The notes: generated by a model from the sequence alone, not told the origin. A DNA stretch of 8,247 bases from DATCRE01 sp964235605 (GCA_964235605.1 CAXSCR010000102.1:1-8247); one strand, 5' to 3'; counted from the first letter of the stretch, positions 1 through 7,640 are shown. Made by a program: numbers and translations.

Positions 1-162
1 AGAATACTATATGCAATGTGTTGATAATCAGCTACCAATTGTGCCCCAGTTCTGGCTACCAATTCCACAGTAACCGCTAAAACTTCAGCCAATCGTAAAA
101 AATTCCACTATGATAACAATCTCCTTACCAATAGTACGATTGCAACAAGTAGTGGCGCAGGC
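1..162 (+). pseudogene. Disrupted 5' continuation of the RHS gene (Ig-like remnant joined to RHS N-terminal region)
   Basis: The frame of the large gene is open back to position 28, where TGA TAA (22-27) closes it. The translation of about 88-162 (ANRKKFHYDNN ... ATSSGAGMYYS) resembles the segment that normally precedes the YIPNA..GY motif in Bacteroidota RHS proteins, so the homologous protein starts upstream of the first ATG at 163. Further upstream, frame 2 gives EYYMQCVDNQ (2-31) and frame 1 gives CAPVLATNSTVTA (40-78). Read together they resemble the end of an Ig-like/adhesin repeat with a frame change between about 25 and 40. The usual domain between an Ig-like repeat and the YIPNA motif (DUF6443-like) is not visible. 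This could be a real frameshift plus deletion, a sequencing error, or chance resemblance. The Ig-like reading is weak; the open frame upstream of 163 is directly visible. Confidence 0.4.
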
Positions 163-3100
163 ATGTATTACTCGACAGCGAATACGCTGAAGGCATTTCG
201 TAAAAGCTACATTCCAAATGCAAGTGGGTATGTATACAGTCAAACGGAATATGTAAATGATGGTACAGGTAAAGTAAAACGGCAAGCTGGAGTTGGGAGT
301 GAGTTTCGTATGGACGGAACTGGCAAACAAACGAGATATTTTTATGGCAATGCTACACCAGCAGAATTGATTAGGCTATTTGGTAGCAACCTAGGGAACG
401 CAAATCATTATAAGAAAAATTTAGTAGTGGACGCCAATGGCCAAGCGAGTGTAACCTATATGGATCAGGAAGGGCGTGCTGTTGCAACTGCACTGGCAGG
501 CGCTACACCTGCCAATGTTAATCCTTTGATTAGCAATGTTGCAACCGGCGCAGTGATCGTTGATGTAAGCTCTAAAAATGTAAAGAAAGACGGGAGCAGT
601 ACGTTAGTACAAAAAATTCTGAATACCGGTGTAAATACAACGTATACTTTTGCTTATAATTTTTCTTCACTGGCGTCCACGCTAACGAGTTTTGGATGTG
701 TATCCTGCAAATATGATTTGAAAATTACGATTACCGATCCGGATGGTATGCTTGTCTTGCTTCCAACAATAGCCGGAAATCAGGCACCCGATCTCTATAG
801 TTACCAGCAGAAAGGTGTTACCCTTGCTGATTGCGCGGTGAGAGCAACAGGTGTTGATATTTCTTTTCCGATAATATTTACCAATCTGGGTGACTATACG
901 GTAACCAAAACGATAACGCCACAAGAATTAACGTTTGAAGAGGCTAAAACCATTATTAGCCAAACTGCTTCTGTGCAAACAAAAATACAAGTGCTGCAAA
1001 ATAGTTATACGGTTGATGCTTCTAATTGCGCGGTGTGTACTTCTTGTCCTGAAGCGGAGGCTGAAATTGCTACTGCTATGAGTGAAATTGTTGATCGAGA
1101 TTGTGAAAATATGTACCAGCAGATTGTTCAGGAACTCCTTGATTTGCACCCAAACAATCCTGACTATATTCCAAGCGATACAGAAATACAAGCCCATGCA
1201 AAGTATTGCCAGTATCAGCTATGCCTTAGTACGAAAAGCACCGATCTTTTCGAAAAACAATTGGCGCGTGTAACTGGCTGGACGGATGGTGTAGCTAAAG
1301 GTTATACAGCGCTATCAACCAATCCTGGCCTGGACCCTTTTTTCCAAGCGGGTGCTTTGGGAAATCCCTCTATTGCATCTCTTCAAACCAAGCTCGGCAA
1401 TGTTTACATTGGTACTGTTGCATATGACATGCCCGTTAATGGTGTTCAAGATGGAACAAAGGACTATAAAGGAACCATTCTTCAAGTGGTTGATCCTACT
1501 AATGCTGCTTTTTTTGTTGATGCCAATGGCAATGCCACGAATTCGAACACCATTGGTTATCACATTTTGTATTATGACTTGATGAGCAGGCGTGCCGCTA
1601 TGGGTACAACTGCCTACCAGGCAGAACTGAACGTACAGCGTTGGACGCTCTACAAGAGTTTTTATCTGGAGGCTAAGCGCAAAACAAAATTGGAAATATC
1701 AAATTTCCAAAGTTGCCCGGAGGCAAAGAAGCAATTGGAATTTGCTGCGTTGTTGCCAACCCCAGAAGAGGAAGTTCGTGACTATGGAATCGCTCATGGT
1801 GCTATTGCCCCCATGAGTGATGTTGAGGCTGAAGCCATTTATCATTCCTTCAAACTCAGTTGCTCAAATACGGTGATAACCCCTGCTGATCAACTCATCA
1901 TTACGAATGCCTTAAAAAGTTACTTTAACAGTAAACCATCCGCGTTATTACGGGTCATTCTTACGACTGATATAGGCATTAACCCCAACCTTAATGCCAT
2001 ACAAACTATACTAACTAAATATGGCTGTGCCACACTTATAACCTTTGCTGGAGTAGATCCGCTGAGTGGCGCAACCAGCAAAACCGTAACGTATAAAAAC
2101 AAATTTGTTCCACAAACTGGTGGGGTAGCAGTAGCGGCATTTCGTGTTGGAGCAAGTACCATCGAAACGACACAGACTAATCTTGTTAGTCAAAGTTTAC
2201 CGGCAAGTGATCCTAGTTATATAGAGATGCAGAAGCAACAACAGAAATACATGGATGAAGTTAGGCAGAAGATGTTAAAGGAAATGATGGTTAAAACACA
2301 GCCTGTTTTAACAAGATCAGGGACCAGTAGTAATGTTGTAAGTACCCTCTCCGCCCCTTTGCCTAGTACGGCTGAGTACAATGCTTTGATTGCTTTTTAT
2401 AATTCAACAGGAGGACCTAACTGGACAAATAAAACCGGGTGGAGTACAGCTAATCCAAGTGTAGTTCAAGATGTGTCTGGTTGGTTTGGAGTTACTGTTG
2501 ATGCGACCGGGCACGTGACATATTTGTCACTGGTAAATAATAATCTAGTTGGTAGTCTTCCAGTAGAAATAGGTAATTTGAGTTTTCTATTACAACTGAA
2601 ATTATATGCCAATAAGTTAAATGGATCGATTCCGGCTTCCATAGGTTTACTATTTAATTTAGATGAACTGTTGCTGAGTGATAATCAACTCGAGGGGAGT
2701 ATTCCAATTCAAATGGGAAGTTTATCACAACTTACAAATCTAACATTAGGGAATAACAAACTTACAGGCATCATCCCTCCTGAATTAGGAAATTTGACCA
2801 ACTTGAAATACTTGATCCTAGCTGAGAATCAATTAATTAGTGTAATACCGCTTGAGTTGGGTAAATTAAAAAATCTGCAAAGTTTTGATTTGGCAAATAA
2901 TCGGCTTACAGGAAATATTCCTAGAACTTTGGGAGACTTAAGTAATTTAACAGAACTATTATTAAGTAGTAATCAACTCACAGATATCATTCCATCCGAA
3001 CTAGGAAAATTATCTAAGTTAAAATCATTATGGCTTTTCAGCAATCAATTGACTGGATCCATTCCTACCACTTTGGGGAACTTGCCTGTTTTGCAAAGTT

Positions 3101-6100
3101 TGTTATTAATCAATAACCGACTTACCGAAAGTATCCCCACAGAGCTTGGTAGGCTTACCAAACTAGACGCTCTTTGGCTCGCTGGTAATCAGCTGACTGG
3201 GAGTATTCCTTCATCACTTGGAGAACTTGTTAATCTTGGGCAAATGCTTCTTGACCATAATCAACTAAGCGGGGAAATTCCTGCTGAGCTAGGCAAATTA
3301 GCAAATCTTAATACATTACGGTTACATCAAAATGGGTTGAGTGGATCTTTTCCTAGATCTCTGAGCAATCTAACCAAACTAAAAGAGGTATTTCTTTCCA
3401 ATAATCTTTTTGATGGAAATGTATCATACCCGTTTTCAGGCAGTGCCGGTTCCTTAGATTATTTTCAAATGGCAACCAATAAATTCACCTTTGATGATTT
3501 CATTCTATTAAGACAGAAATTCCTAGGAATCTCATTTACTTTCTCCCCCCAAGACTATATCGATACAGAGAAAACCCTCCAAGTCACCCTTGGCAATACC
3601 CGTACACTAACCACAAACATCGATCGCAACACTACTCCGCCAAGCGTTTATCAATGGTTTAAATATGTAAATGGAACAAGTGACGAGGCGCTAAATTCAG
3701 CCTCTACCACTGGTCATACCCTTCTGCTTCCCGCGGCAACAGCTGGCGATCATGGTAAAAAGTATTATTATAAGATCACTAATCCATCTGCAGCTGGTTT
3801 GACGCTCGTAAGCCGGATGCAAACTATCGATACTGTTAGCGATAGTACTAGAACCATTAATGTTTGTACTGACTTCGATGCTACCAACACCACCATAGCC
3901 AAGTGGACTTTTAAAGTAGATGCGGCTGAATGGGCAAGAGTTGTTCAACGGTGCATTGACAATGCTACTGCAGAAAACTTAGTATTGATTGAATATGCAA
4001 CGGATAAACTCATCGAAGAAGAAGCAACAGACTTCTTTATTCAACAACGCACCAATTGTCTTGGAAACCTGAATGAGAAATTAACCTTCTCCTTTGATTC
4101 AAGAGAGCATCAGTATACACTTTACTATTATGACCAGGCAGGCAATTTGGTTCAGACCGTGGCACCAGAAGGAGTGAAGCCGCTCTCCACTACGCAAATC
4201 ACTTCGTTCCTTGCTGGCACAAGGACAGAACCCTCTCATAATTTTGTAACGCGTTATCAATCTAATTCTTTAAACCAATCCATCTGGCAGCAAACACCTG
4301 ATGCAGGACAGTCACTGTTCTATTATAACAACAAAGGACAACTTAAACTTTCGCAGAATGCGCAGCAGGCTAAAGACAAAAATTTTTCTTACACAAAATA
4401 TGATAATCTAGGGCGTATTGTAGAAGGCGGAGAAATGAATGCGGTTGATGGAATTGGTTCTTTGATTGGTGAATTAGATGATATTACTTTTCCAACGGCT
4501 ACCGCTGTGCGAATACTCAGTGATAGAACAAAAACATACTATGACTTTGCTGCACCAGGTGCCCCCATGGCACAGGAGTATTTGCGCAACCGGGTTTCCT
4601 ATGTTGAAGTACTTGACAAAGGCGCAGTATCAACAGATGTTACCGCTACCTACTACAGTTACGATATTCACGGTAACGTAAAATCCCTGCTTCAACAGAT
4701 CACAGGTTTACCTAACAAGCGCACCGATTACCGGTATGATTTAGTGAGTGGAAACGTGAATTATGTGTTCTATCAATATGGTGCTTCCGATCAGTTTATC
4801 CACAGATATCTCTATGATGCCGATAACCGCATAACAGATGTCTTAACTTCTACCGATGGTTATATCTGGGATAAAGAAGCCAAATACAAATATTATTTAC
4901 ATGGACCGCTGGCACGCGTAGAGTTGGGCCAGTACAGAGTACAGGGCCTTGATTACTATTACACGTTACAAGGTTGGGTAAAAGGTGTGAACATGCCATA
5001 CGCTGCCGACCCGGGTAACGATGGAAATGCTGGTACTAACCTTCGCGTAGGGCGCGATGTATTTGCTTACACCTTAGGCTATTTTGAAAATGATTACAAA
5101 CCCGCCACTGCCACGGTGGTACTGGCTGACACGCGTGATCAACTCTGGCAGCGCTCTAAAGATGTGATGGGAAACGTCAACACAAGTCTTTATAACGGCA
5201 ACATTTCATGGATGATTACAGACTTGAAAAAGATTGGTCAGCAAAAAGCATCTCGTGTAAAGGGGATGCAAGCGATGGTGTACCGATACGATCAGCTCAA
5301 TCGCATCATTATGAACCGCAGTCTCACAGTTTATGCAGGGCCAACAGGTTTTGCTACCCGTACTTCTGCCTCTACCGCTGCGTATGATGAAAACTTTAGC
5401 TACGATGCCAATGGCAATATCAAAACGTTAACAAGAAGAGATAATGCAGCTACCGTGGTTGATAATTTTGTATATACCAATTACACCGGAACGAACAAAC
5501 TGCGATACTACAAAACCATGGAAAATATGGTTTACAATGGTGTAATTCCAACCACCGACAAAGTATATCAAAATGTTATCATTGGTGCATCAGCCACAGT
5601 ACCCGCGGGACAAAATGTAACGGTAAGAGCTATTGATAACATTGATATTGATCTTGGCTTTGCTGTATCTGCCTCTGGTAAATCATTACATGCTTATGTA
5701 TTGCCGGAAACTGAAGGCGTATTTAATTATGATGCCATTGGTAACTTGATTTGGGATCAGGATCAGAAAGTAAAAATTACCTGGACCCCTTATGGTAAAG
5801 TAAGACAAGTAACAAAAGAAGACGGTACCGTTACGAGCTTCCGTTATGATGGCGCAGGTAGCCGTATTGAAAAGAAAACCGTGCTGGCAGGCGTTACTAC
5901 TATTACGCGCTATGTACACGATGCCAGTGGCAATATCATGGGTGTGTATGAAGGTGTAACAGGAACAACGCTTACCGAGCAAAGCATTTATGGAAGTGCC
6001 CGCCTTGGAATATACAGCGGTGGCCGTTTAAAAGGAACTCGTAAGCTCGGAACGAAGAATTTTGAATTAAGTAATCACTTAGGCAACGTACTCACAGTCA

Positions 6101-7056
6101 TTACCGACAACATCCGTATGACTGCTGACAGCACCTGGGCAACTGTAGTAAGTGCCAATGACTATTATGCTTTTGGTTCAACTATGGTGGGTAGGAATTT
6201 CAATGATAATACTTACCGTTATGGGTTTAATGGAAAAGAGAAGGATGAAAAGAGAGAGCTAGGTGATACGCATTATGATTATGGTTTTAGGATTTATAAC
6301 CCGAGATTGGGGAGATTCTTAAGTATGGATCCGTTGACGAAGTCTTATCCGATGTTGACACCTTATCAATTTGCTTCCAATACACCTATATGGGCAATTG
6401 ATGTAGATGGTCTCGAGGCAGCTACTACAAATGCAGGGGTGGAAACAATGGTAATAGTTGTTCAAGGTGCTAATGAGAATTATCCACCTAATGGTAAAAC
6501 ACAGGTGCAGAACGATCCAAATTCAAAAACAGGAATTGAATATGATGGGATATCAAGAATTCATGAAATAGCTAAGGACAACCCGAAAATTCAAGTTGTT
6601 GTATTCTCATCATCTCAAAGTGAAAATACTAAAGATGATATAGTGACCACTATAAAGGGGTTTAAAAAAGCAAACCCCAGGGGACAATTGATATTAGTTG
6701 GTCATAGTTTAGGTGCAGATAATCTTGTAGAATTAATTAATGAGAATAAGGATATAGTTGTAAATCACATGGAACTACTAGATATTCTAGATACCTATGA
6801 CGATGATGACATTCCTGCAAATGTTAAAAGTGTATGGAATCGTTATGTTATAGATAATAGTCCAATGGGAGCCACCATGGGTGGAGAAAAAGTTGAAATT
6901 GATGATACTAATAAAACTAAGGGAGGCAATATTGGATACACAAATACTTCCCATACAACAATAGATCAAGATTTAAGTAAGGATGTATCAGCAGAGATTT
7001 TAAACCACATTCCACCAGGGGAAAAAAAATCTTCTGAATTGAAAACAATAAAATAA
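163..7056 (+). CDS. Giant RHS-repeat protein with LRR insertion and lipase-like C-terminal tip (putative polymorphic toxin)
   Basis: This frame encodes 2297 residues from the first ATG to TAA, but the start is uncertain because recognisable family sequence continues upstream of it. Visible order: N-terminal family region (1-110; YIPNASGY, QTEYVNDGTG, QAGVGSEF, DANGQASVTYMDQEGRAVAT); a Cys-containing region (C179/C182, C289/C292/C295, C349/C354); an LRR N-cap (about 740-784) and LRR solenoid (785-1113); an Ig-like linker (about 1134-1222); then the conserved HQYTLYYYDQAGNLVQT entry (from 1316) into YD repeats such as YSYDIHGN, YLYDADNRI, FSYDANGNIKT and FNYDAIGNL; the conserved core (2000-2085); and a variable tip (2087-2297). 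In known RHS toxins the YD shell encapsulates a C-terminal enzyme that is released by self-cleavage at the core. By analogy this is a contact- or secretion-dependent effector carrier. No signal peptide is visible because the true N-terminus is missing. A small membrane-protein gene follows after 10 bases. The family assignment is secure; the toxin role is inferred. Confidence 0.9.
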   Translation: MYYSTANTLKAFRKSYIPNASGYVYSQTEYVNDGTGKVKRQAGVGSEFRMDGTGKQTRYFYGNATPAELIRLFGSNLGNANHYKKNLVVDANGQASVTYMDQEGRAVATALAGATPANVNPLISNVATGAVIVDVSSKNVKKDGSSTLVQKILNTGVNTTYTFAYNFSSLASTLTSFGCVSCKYDLKITITDPDGMLVLLPTIAGNQAPDLYSYQQKGVTLADCAVRATGVDISFPIIFTNLGDYTVTKTITPQELTFEEAKTIISQTASVQTKIQVLQNSYTVDASNCAVCTSCPEAEAEIATAMSEIVDRDCENMYQQIVQELLDLHPNNPDYIPSDTEIQAHAKYCQYQLCLSTKSTDLFEKQLARVTGWTDGVAKGYTALSTNPGLDPFFQAGALGNPSIASLQTKLGNVYIGTVAYDMPVNGVQDGTKDYKGTILQVVDPTNAAFFVDANGNATNSNTIGYHILYYDLMSRRAAMGTTAYQAELNVQRWTLYKSFYLEAKRKTKLEISNFQSCPEAKKQLEFAALLPTPEEEVRDYGIAHGAIAPMSDVEAEAIYHSFKLSCSNTVITPADQLIITNALKSYFNSKPSALLRVILTTDIGINPNLNAIQTILTKYGCATLITFAGVDPLSGATSKTVTYKNKFVPQTGGVAVAAFRVGASTIETTQTNLVSQSLPASDPSYIEMQKQQQKYMDEVRQKMLKEMMVKTQPVLTRSGTSSNVVSTLSAPLPSTAEYNALIAFYNSTGGPNWTNKTGWSTANPSVVQDVSGWFGVTVDATGHVTYLSLVNNNLVGSLPVEIGNLSFLLQLKLYANKLNGSIPASIGLLFNLDELLLSDNQLEGSIPIQMGSLSQLTNLTLGNNKLTGIIPPELGNLTNLKYLILAENQLISVIPLELGKLKNLQSFDLANNRLTGNIPRTLGDLSNLTELLLSSNQLTDIIPSELGKLSKLKSLWLFSNQLTGSIPTTLGNLPVLQSLLLINNRLTESIPTELGRLTKLDALWLAGNQLTGSIPSSLGELVNLGQMLLDHNQLSGEIPAELGKLANLNTLRLHQNGLSGSFPRSLSNLTKLKEVFLSNNLFDGNVSYPFSGSAGSLDYFQMATNKFTFDDFILLRQKFLGISFTFSPQDYIDTEKTLQVTLGNTRTLTTNIDRNTTPPSVYQWFKYVNGTSDEALNSASTTGHTLLLPAATAGDHGKKYYYKITNPSAAGLTLVSRMQTIDTVSDSTRTINVCTDFDATNTTIAKWTFKVDAAEWARVVQRCIDNATAENLVLIEYATDKLIEEEATDFFIQQRTNCLGNLNEKLTFSFDSREHQYTLYYYDQAGNLVQTVAPEGVKPLSTTQITSFLAGTRTEPSHNFVTRYQSNSLNQSIWQQTPDAGQSLFYYNNKGQLKLSQNAQQAKDKNFSYTKYDNLGRIVEGGEMNAVDGIGSLIGELDDITFPTATAVRILSDRTKTYYDFAAPGAPMAQEYLRNRVSYVEVLDKGAVSTDVTATYYSYDIHGNVKSLLQQITGLPNKRTDYRYDLVSGNVNYVFYQYGASDQFIHRYLYDADNRITDVLTSTDGYIWDKEAKYKYYLHGPLARVELGQYRVQGLDYYYTLQGWVKGVNMPYAADPGNDGNAGTNLRVGRDVFAYTLGYFENDYKPATATVVLADTRDQLWQRSKDVMGNVNTSLYNGNISWMITDLKKIGQQKASRVKGMQAMVYRYDQLNRIIMNRSLTVYAGPTGFATRTSASTAAYDENFSYDANGNIKTLTRRDNAATVVDNFVYTNYTGTNKLRYYKTMENMVYNGVIPTTDKVYQNVIIGASATVPAGQNVTVRAIDNIDIDLGFAVSASGKSLHAYVLPETEGVFNYDAIGNLIWDQDQKVKITWTPYGKVRQVTKEDGTVTSFRYDGAGSRIEKKTVLAGVTTITRYVHDASGNIMGVYEGVTGTTLTEQSIYGSARLGIYSGGRLKGTRKLGTKNFELSNHLGNVLTVITDNIRMTADSTWATVVSANDYYAFGSTMVGRNFNDNTYRYGFNGKEKDEKRELGDTHYDYGFRIYNPRLGRFLSMDPLTKSYPMLTPYQFASNTPIWAIDVDGLEAATTNAGVETMVIVVQGANENYPPNGKTQVQNDPNSKTGIEYDGISRIHEIAKDNPKIQVVVFSSSQSENTKDDIVTTIKGFKKANPRGQLILVGHSLGADNLVELINENKDIVVNHMELLDILDTYDDDDIPANVKSVWNRYVIDNSPMGATMGGEKVEIDDTNKTKGGNIGYTNTSHTTIDQDLSKDVSAEILNHIPPGEKKSSELKTIK
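2359..3501 (+). repeat. Plant-type leucine-rich repeat module (12 perfect-length 24-residue units) within the RHS gene
   Basis: An N-cap of the type ALIAFYNSTGGPNWTNKTGW ... WFGVTVD (residues about 740-784) leads into LxxLxLxxNxLxGxIPxxLGxL units. Units 1-12 cover residues 785-1072 (2515-3378) and are all exactly 24 residues (72 bases) long, in register with no gaps. Examples are LTNLTLGNNKLTGIIPPELG and LKSLWLFSNQLTGSIPTTLG. Unit 13 (1073-1096, NNLFDGNVSYPFS) is degenerate, and 1097-1113 (ATNKFTFDDF) looks like the C-terminal cap. The DNA units are diverged, so this is an old protein repeat and not a recent tandem duplication. LRR solenoids of this class usually bind protein or glycan ligands, so target-surface recognition or adhesion is plausible, though not shown. 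The stretch is visibly richer in A+T than the flanking shell. Confidence 0.93.
3562..3828 (+). other. Ig-like linker domain after the LRR
   Basis: Residues about 1134-1222 (TLQVTLGNTRTL ... YQWFKYVNGT ... AGDHGKKYYYKITNPSAAG) follow the pattern of a bacterial Ig-like fold: a central Tyr-Gln-Trp and a D-x-G-x-x-Y-Y type turn before the last strands. Such domains often cap LRR regions in Bacteroidota surface proteins and act as spacers. The LRR N-cap, solenoid and this domain may form one inserted module, because the family-typical RHS sequence (VCTDFDATN, C at about 1231) resumes directly after it. This is assigned by eye from pattern only. Confidence 0.5.
6160..6420 (+). other. RHS-associated conserved core with probable autocleavage site
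   Basis: Residues 2000-2086 carry DYYAFGSTM, YRYGFNGKEKDEKRELGD, HYDYGFRIYNPRLGRFLSMD, YQFASNTPIWAID and VDGLEA, the Bacteroidota version of the RHS-associated core. D2056 (in SMDPL) and D2080/D2082 (in IDVDGLE) align by eye with the two aspartates of the enterobacterial DPxG ... DPxGL core, which are needed for aspartyl-type self-cleavage that frees the toxin tip. The cut is therefore expected next to DGLE, just before the sequence becomes unrecognisable as RHS. Codon choice shifts near its start: AGA/AGG arginine and TTG leucine codons dominate here, whereas CGT/CGC are common upstream. This suits a recombination boundary. Confidence 0.85.
6421..7056 (+). other. Variable C-terminal tip: alpha/beta-hydrolase (lipase-like) domain, probable toxin
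   Basis: The last 211 residues follow the conserved DGLE. An early hydrophobic strand (ETMVIVVQGAN, from about 2094) is followed by QVVVFSSS, an amphipathic helix, and the strand-elbow LILVGHSLGAD. This is a classic GxSxG nucleophile elbow with candidate nucleophile S2182. A second strand ends ELLDILDTYDD, where D2210 fits the acid position, and NTSHTTIDQD supplies a well-placed H2264. The intervening IPANVK ... NRY segment resembles a pattern seen in lipase-like hydrolases with an LDP ... IPxNV ... HxxID layout. The expected activity is hydrolysis of an ester or lipid; as an RHS tip it would probably attack phospholipids of a target cell. Substrate and toxicity are inferred; the hydrolase fold and triad are fairly well supported. 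The DNA is AT-rich relative to the shell, as expected of an exchangeable cassette. Confidence 0.75.
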
Positions 7057-7066
7057 TTTTTAACTA

Positions 7067-7327
7067 ATGTACCGAACTTTAATACTGTTTATAACAATTT
7101 TAAATATCATAAATTTGTTAGTATATAGTTATGTTTTTTCTTCAGGTAATTACTTAACGTTATATATTAAGTACGTCATCATTGCGCATTCTATTTGTTA
7201 TTTTATTCTTTTTAAAAATAGAAGTTTAAAAAATTGGTGGATTATCGTATTAGTTAATGTATTAATTACTACATGTTCTATCTTTTTACATATCCTTTAT
7301 ATTCGTGTTAGTCAGGCAGGACACTAG
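7067..7327 (+). CDS. Small three-helix membrane protein, candidate immunity protein to the RHS lipase-like tip
   Basis: This 86-residue protein begins at an ATG 10 bases after the stop of the RHS gene, with an A/T-rich leader and no Shine-Dalgarno, as is usual in Bacteroidota. Three hydrophobic segments are visible at about residues 4-24 (LILFITILNIINLLVYSY), 30-50 (LYIKYVIIAHSICYFILF) and 58-80 (WIIVLVNVLITTCSIFLHIL), with a basic loop KNRSLKN between the second and third. I do not recognise a family. Its position directly behind a toxin-like tip, with no gap for a terminator, implies cotranscription. That is where immunity genes of polymorphic toxins sit, and a membrane location would suit protection against a lipid-attacking enzyme. 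The last residues (VSQAGH) fall where base composition changes, so the original C-terminus may have been altered by the repeat-rich DNA that follows. The reading frame is good; the function is inferred from context only. Confidence 0.6.
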   Translation: MYRTLILFITILNIINLLVYSYVFSSGNYLTLYIKYVIIAHSICYFILFKNRSLKNWWIIVLVNVLITTCSIFLHILYIRVSQAGH

Positions 7328-7355
7328 ACAATTTTCCTAATGCAGTCTGTCTGTC

Positions 7356-7388
7356 TCCGCAGAGTCTCCGTCTCGGGACTCTGACGGA
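7356..7388. repeat. Palindrome / hairpin A, related to hairpin at 7671-7700
   Basis: TCCG+CAGAGTC (7356-7366) pairs with GACTCTG+A+CGGA (7377-7388), giving 11 base pairs with one bulged A and a 10-base loop. The left arm and loop start, CGCAGAGTCTCCG (7359-7371), match CGCAGTGTCTCCG at 7671-7683 with one difference, so the two hairpins look like copies of one repeat family. It begins 28 bases after the stop of the small gene. Confidence 0.7.
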
Positions 7389-7390
7389 AG

Positions 7391-7457
7391 CACTCACGAA
7401 GGGTAAAGAAGTTAGTTGTAATATAAATGTACAAGTAGGAAGAACGTAAAGTGAGTG
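7391..7457. repeat. Long-range inverted repeat CACTCAC / GTGAGTG
   Basis: CACTCAC at 7391-7397 is perfectly complementary to GTGAGTG at 7451-7457. The 53 bases between are A/G/T-rich and contain a weak inner TTGTA/TACAA pairing (7416-7420 with 7430-7434). This would make a closing stem if the region is transcribed. A 7-base match at this distance could arise by chance, so support is moderate and comes mainly from its position directly next to hairpin A. Confidence 0.4.
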
Positions 7458-7513
7458 ATTAAAGAGATAGAGTAGTAGTACCGAAACGGAGGGTCCCCTA
7501 GCCGGGAGACTCG

Positions 7514-7536
7514 GTCGCTCGGCTGTGCCGAGTGAC
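7514..7536. repeat. Strong hairpin B
   Basis: GTCGCTCGGC (7514-7523) pairs with GCCGAGTGAC (7527-7536) over 10 pairs, including one G-T wobble, with a TGT loop. It is the most stable stem in the intergenic region. There is no T-run downstream. The sequence just before it (GGGAGACTCGG, 7504-7514) resembles the right arm of the hairpin at 7671-7700, suggesting a third, degenerate copy of the same repeat. Confidence 0.75.
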
Positions 7537-7544
7537 AAGTATAA

Positions 7545-7561
7545 GAAGGCATCTTGCCTTC
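7545..7561. repeat. Small hairpin C
   Basis: GAAGGCA (7545-7551) and TGCCTTC (7555-7561) form a perfect 7-base-pair stem with a TCT loop, eight bases after hairpin B. The two stems in close succession would stack well in an RNA. No T-tract follows, which argues against an intrinsic terminator. Confidence 0.65.
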
Positions 7562-7640
7562 ACCTTAAAGTAAGTATAGTTAAGAGAACGATAAGTGAAG
7601 TGATAAGTTATAAGGATTAGAAGATATTGATTTGACAAAA

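Noticed and set aside
2515..3378. Recent tandem duplication of 72-base LRR units
   Set aside because: The units keep protein length and motif, but their DNA is well diverged, so the repeat is old and not an active tandem array.
85..5982. Several minus-strand and alternate-frame open frames of 60-98 codons inside the RHS gene
   Set aside because: All lie antisense to or out of frame with a strongly supported 2297-residue protein and show no motifs; they are shadows.
7356..7388. Intrinsic terminator after the small membrane-protein gene
   Set aside because: The stem is good, but no T-run follows it (next bases are AGCACTCAC), so a rho-independent terminator cannot be claimed.
7504..7561. Group II intron domain V or another catalytic RNA
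   Set aside because: The stems lack the domain V catalytic triad and bulge layout, and no intron-encoded protein is nearby.
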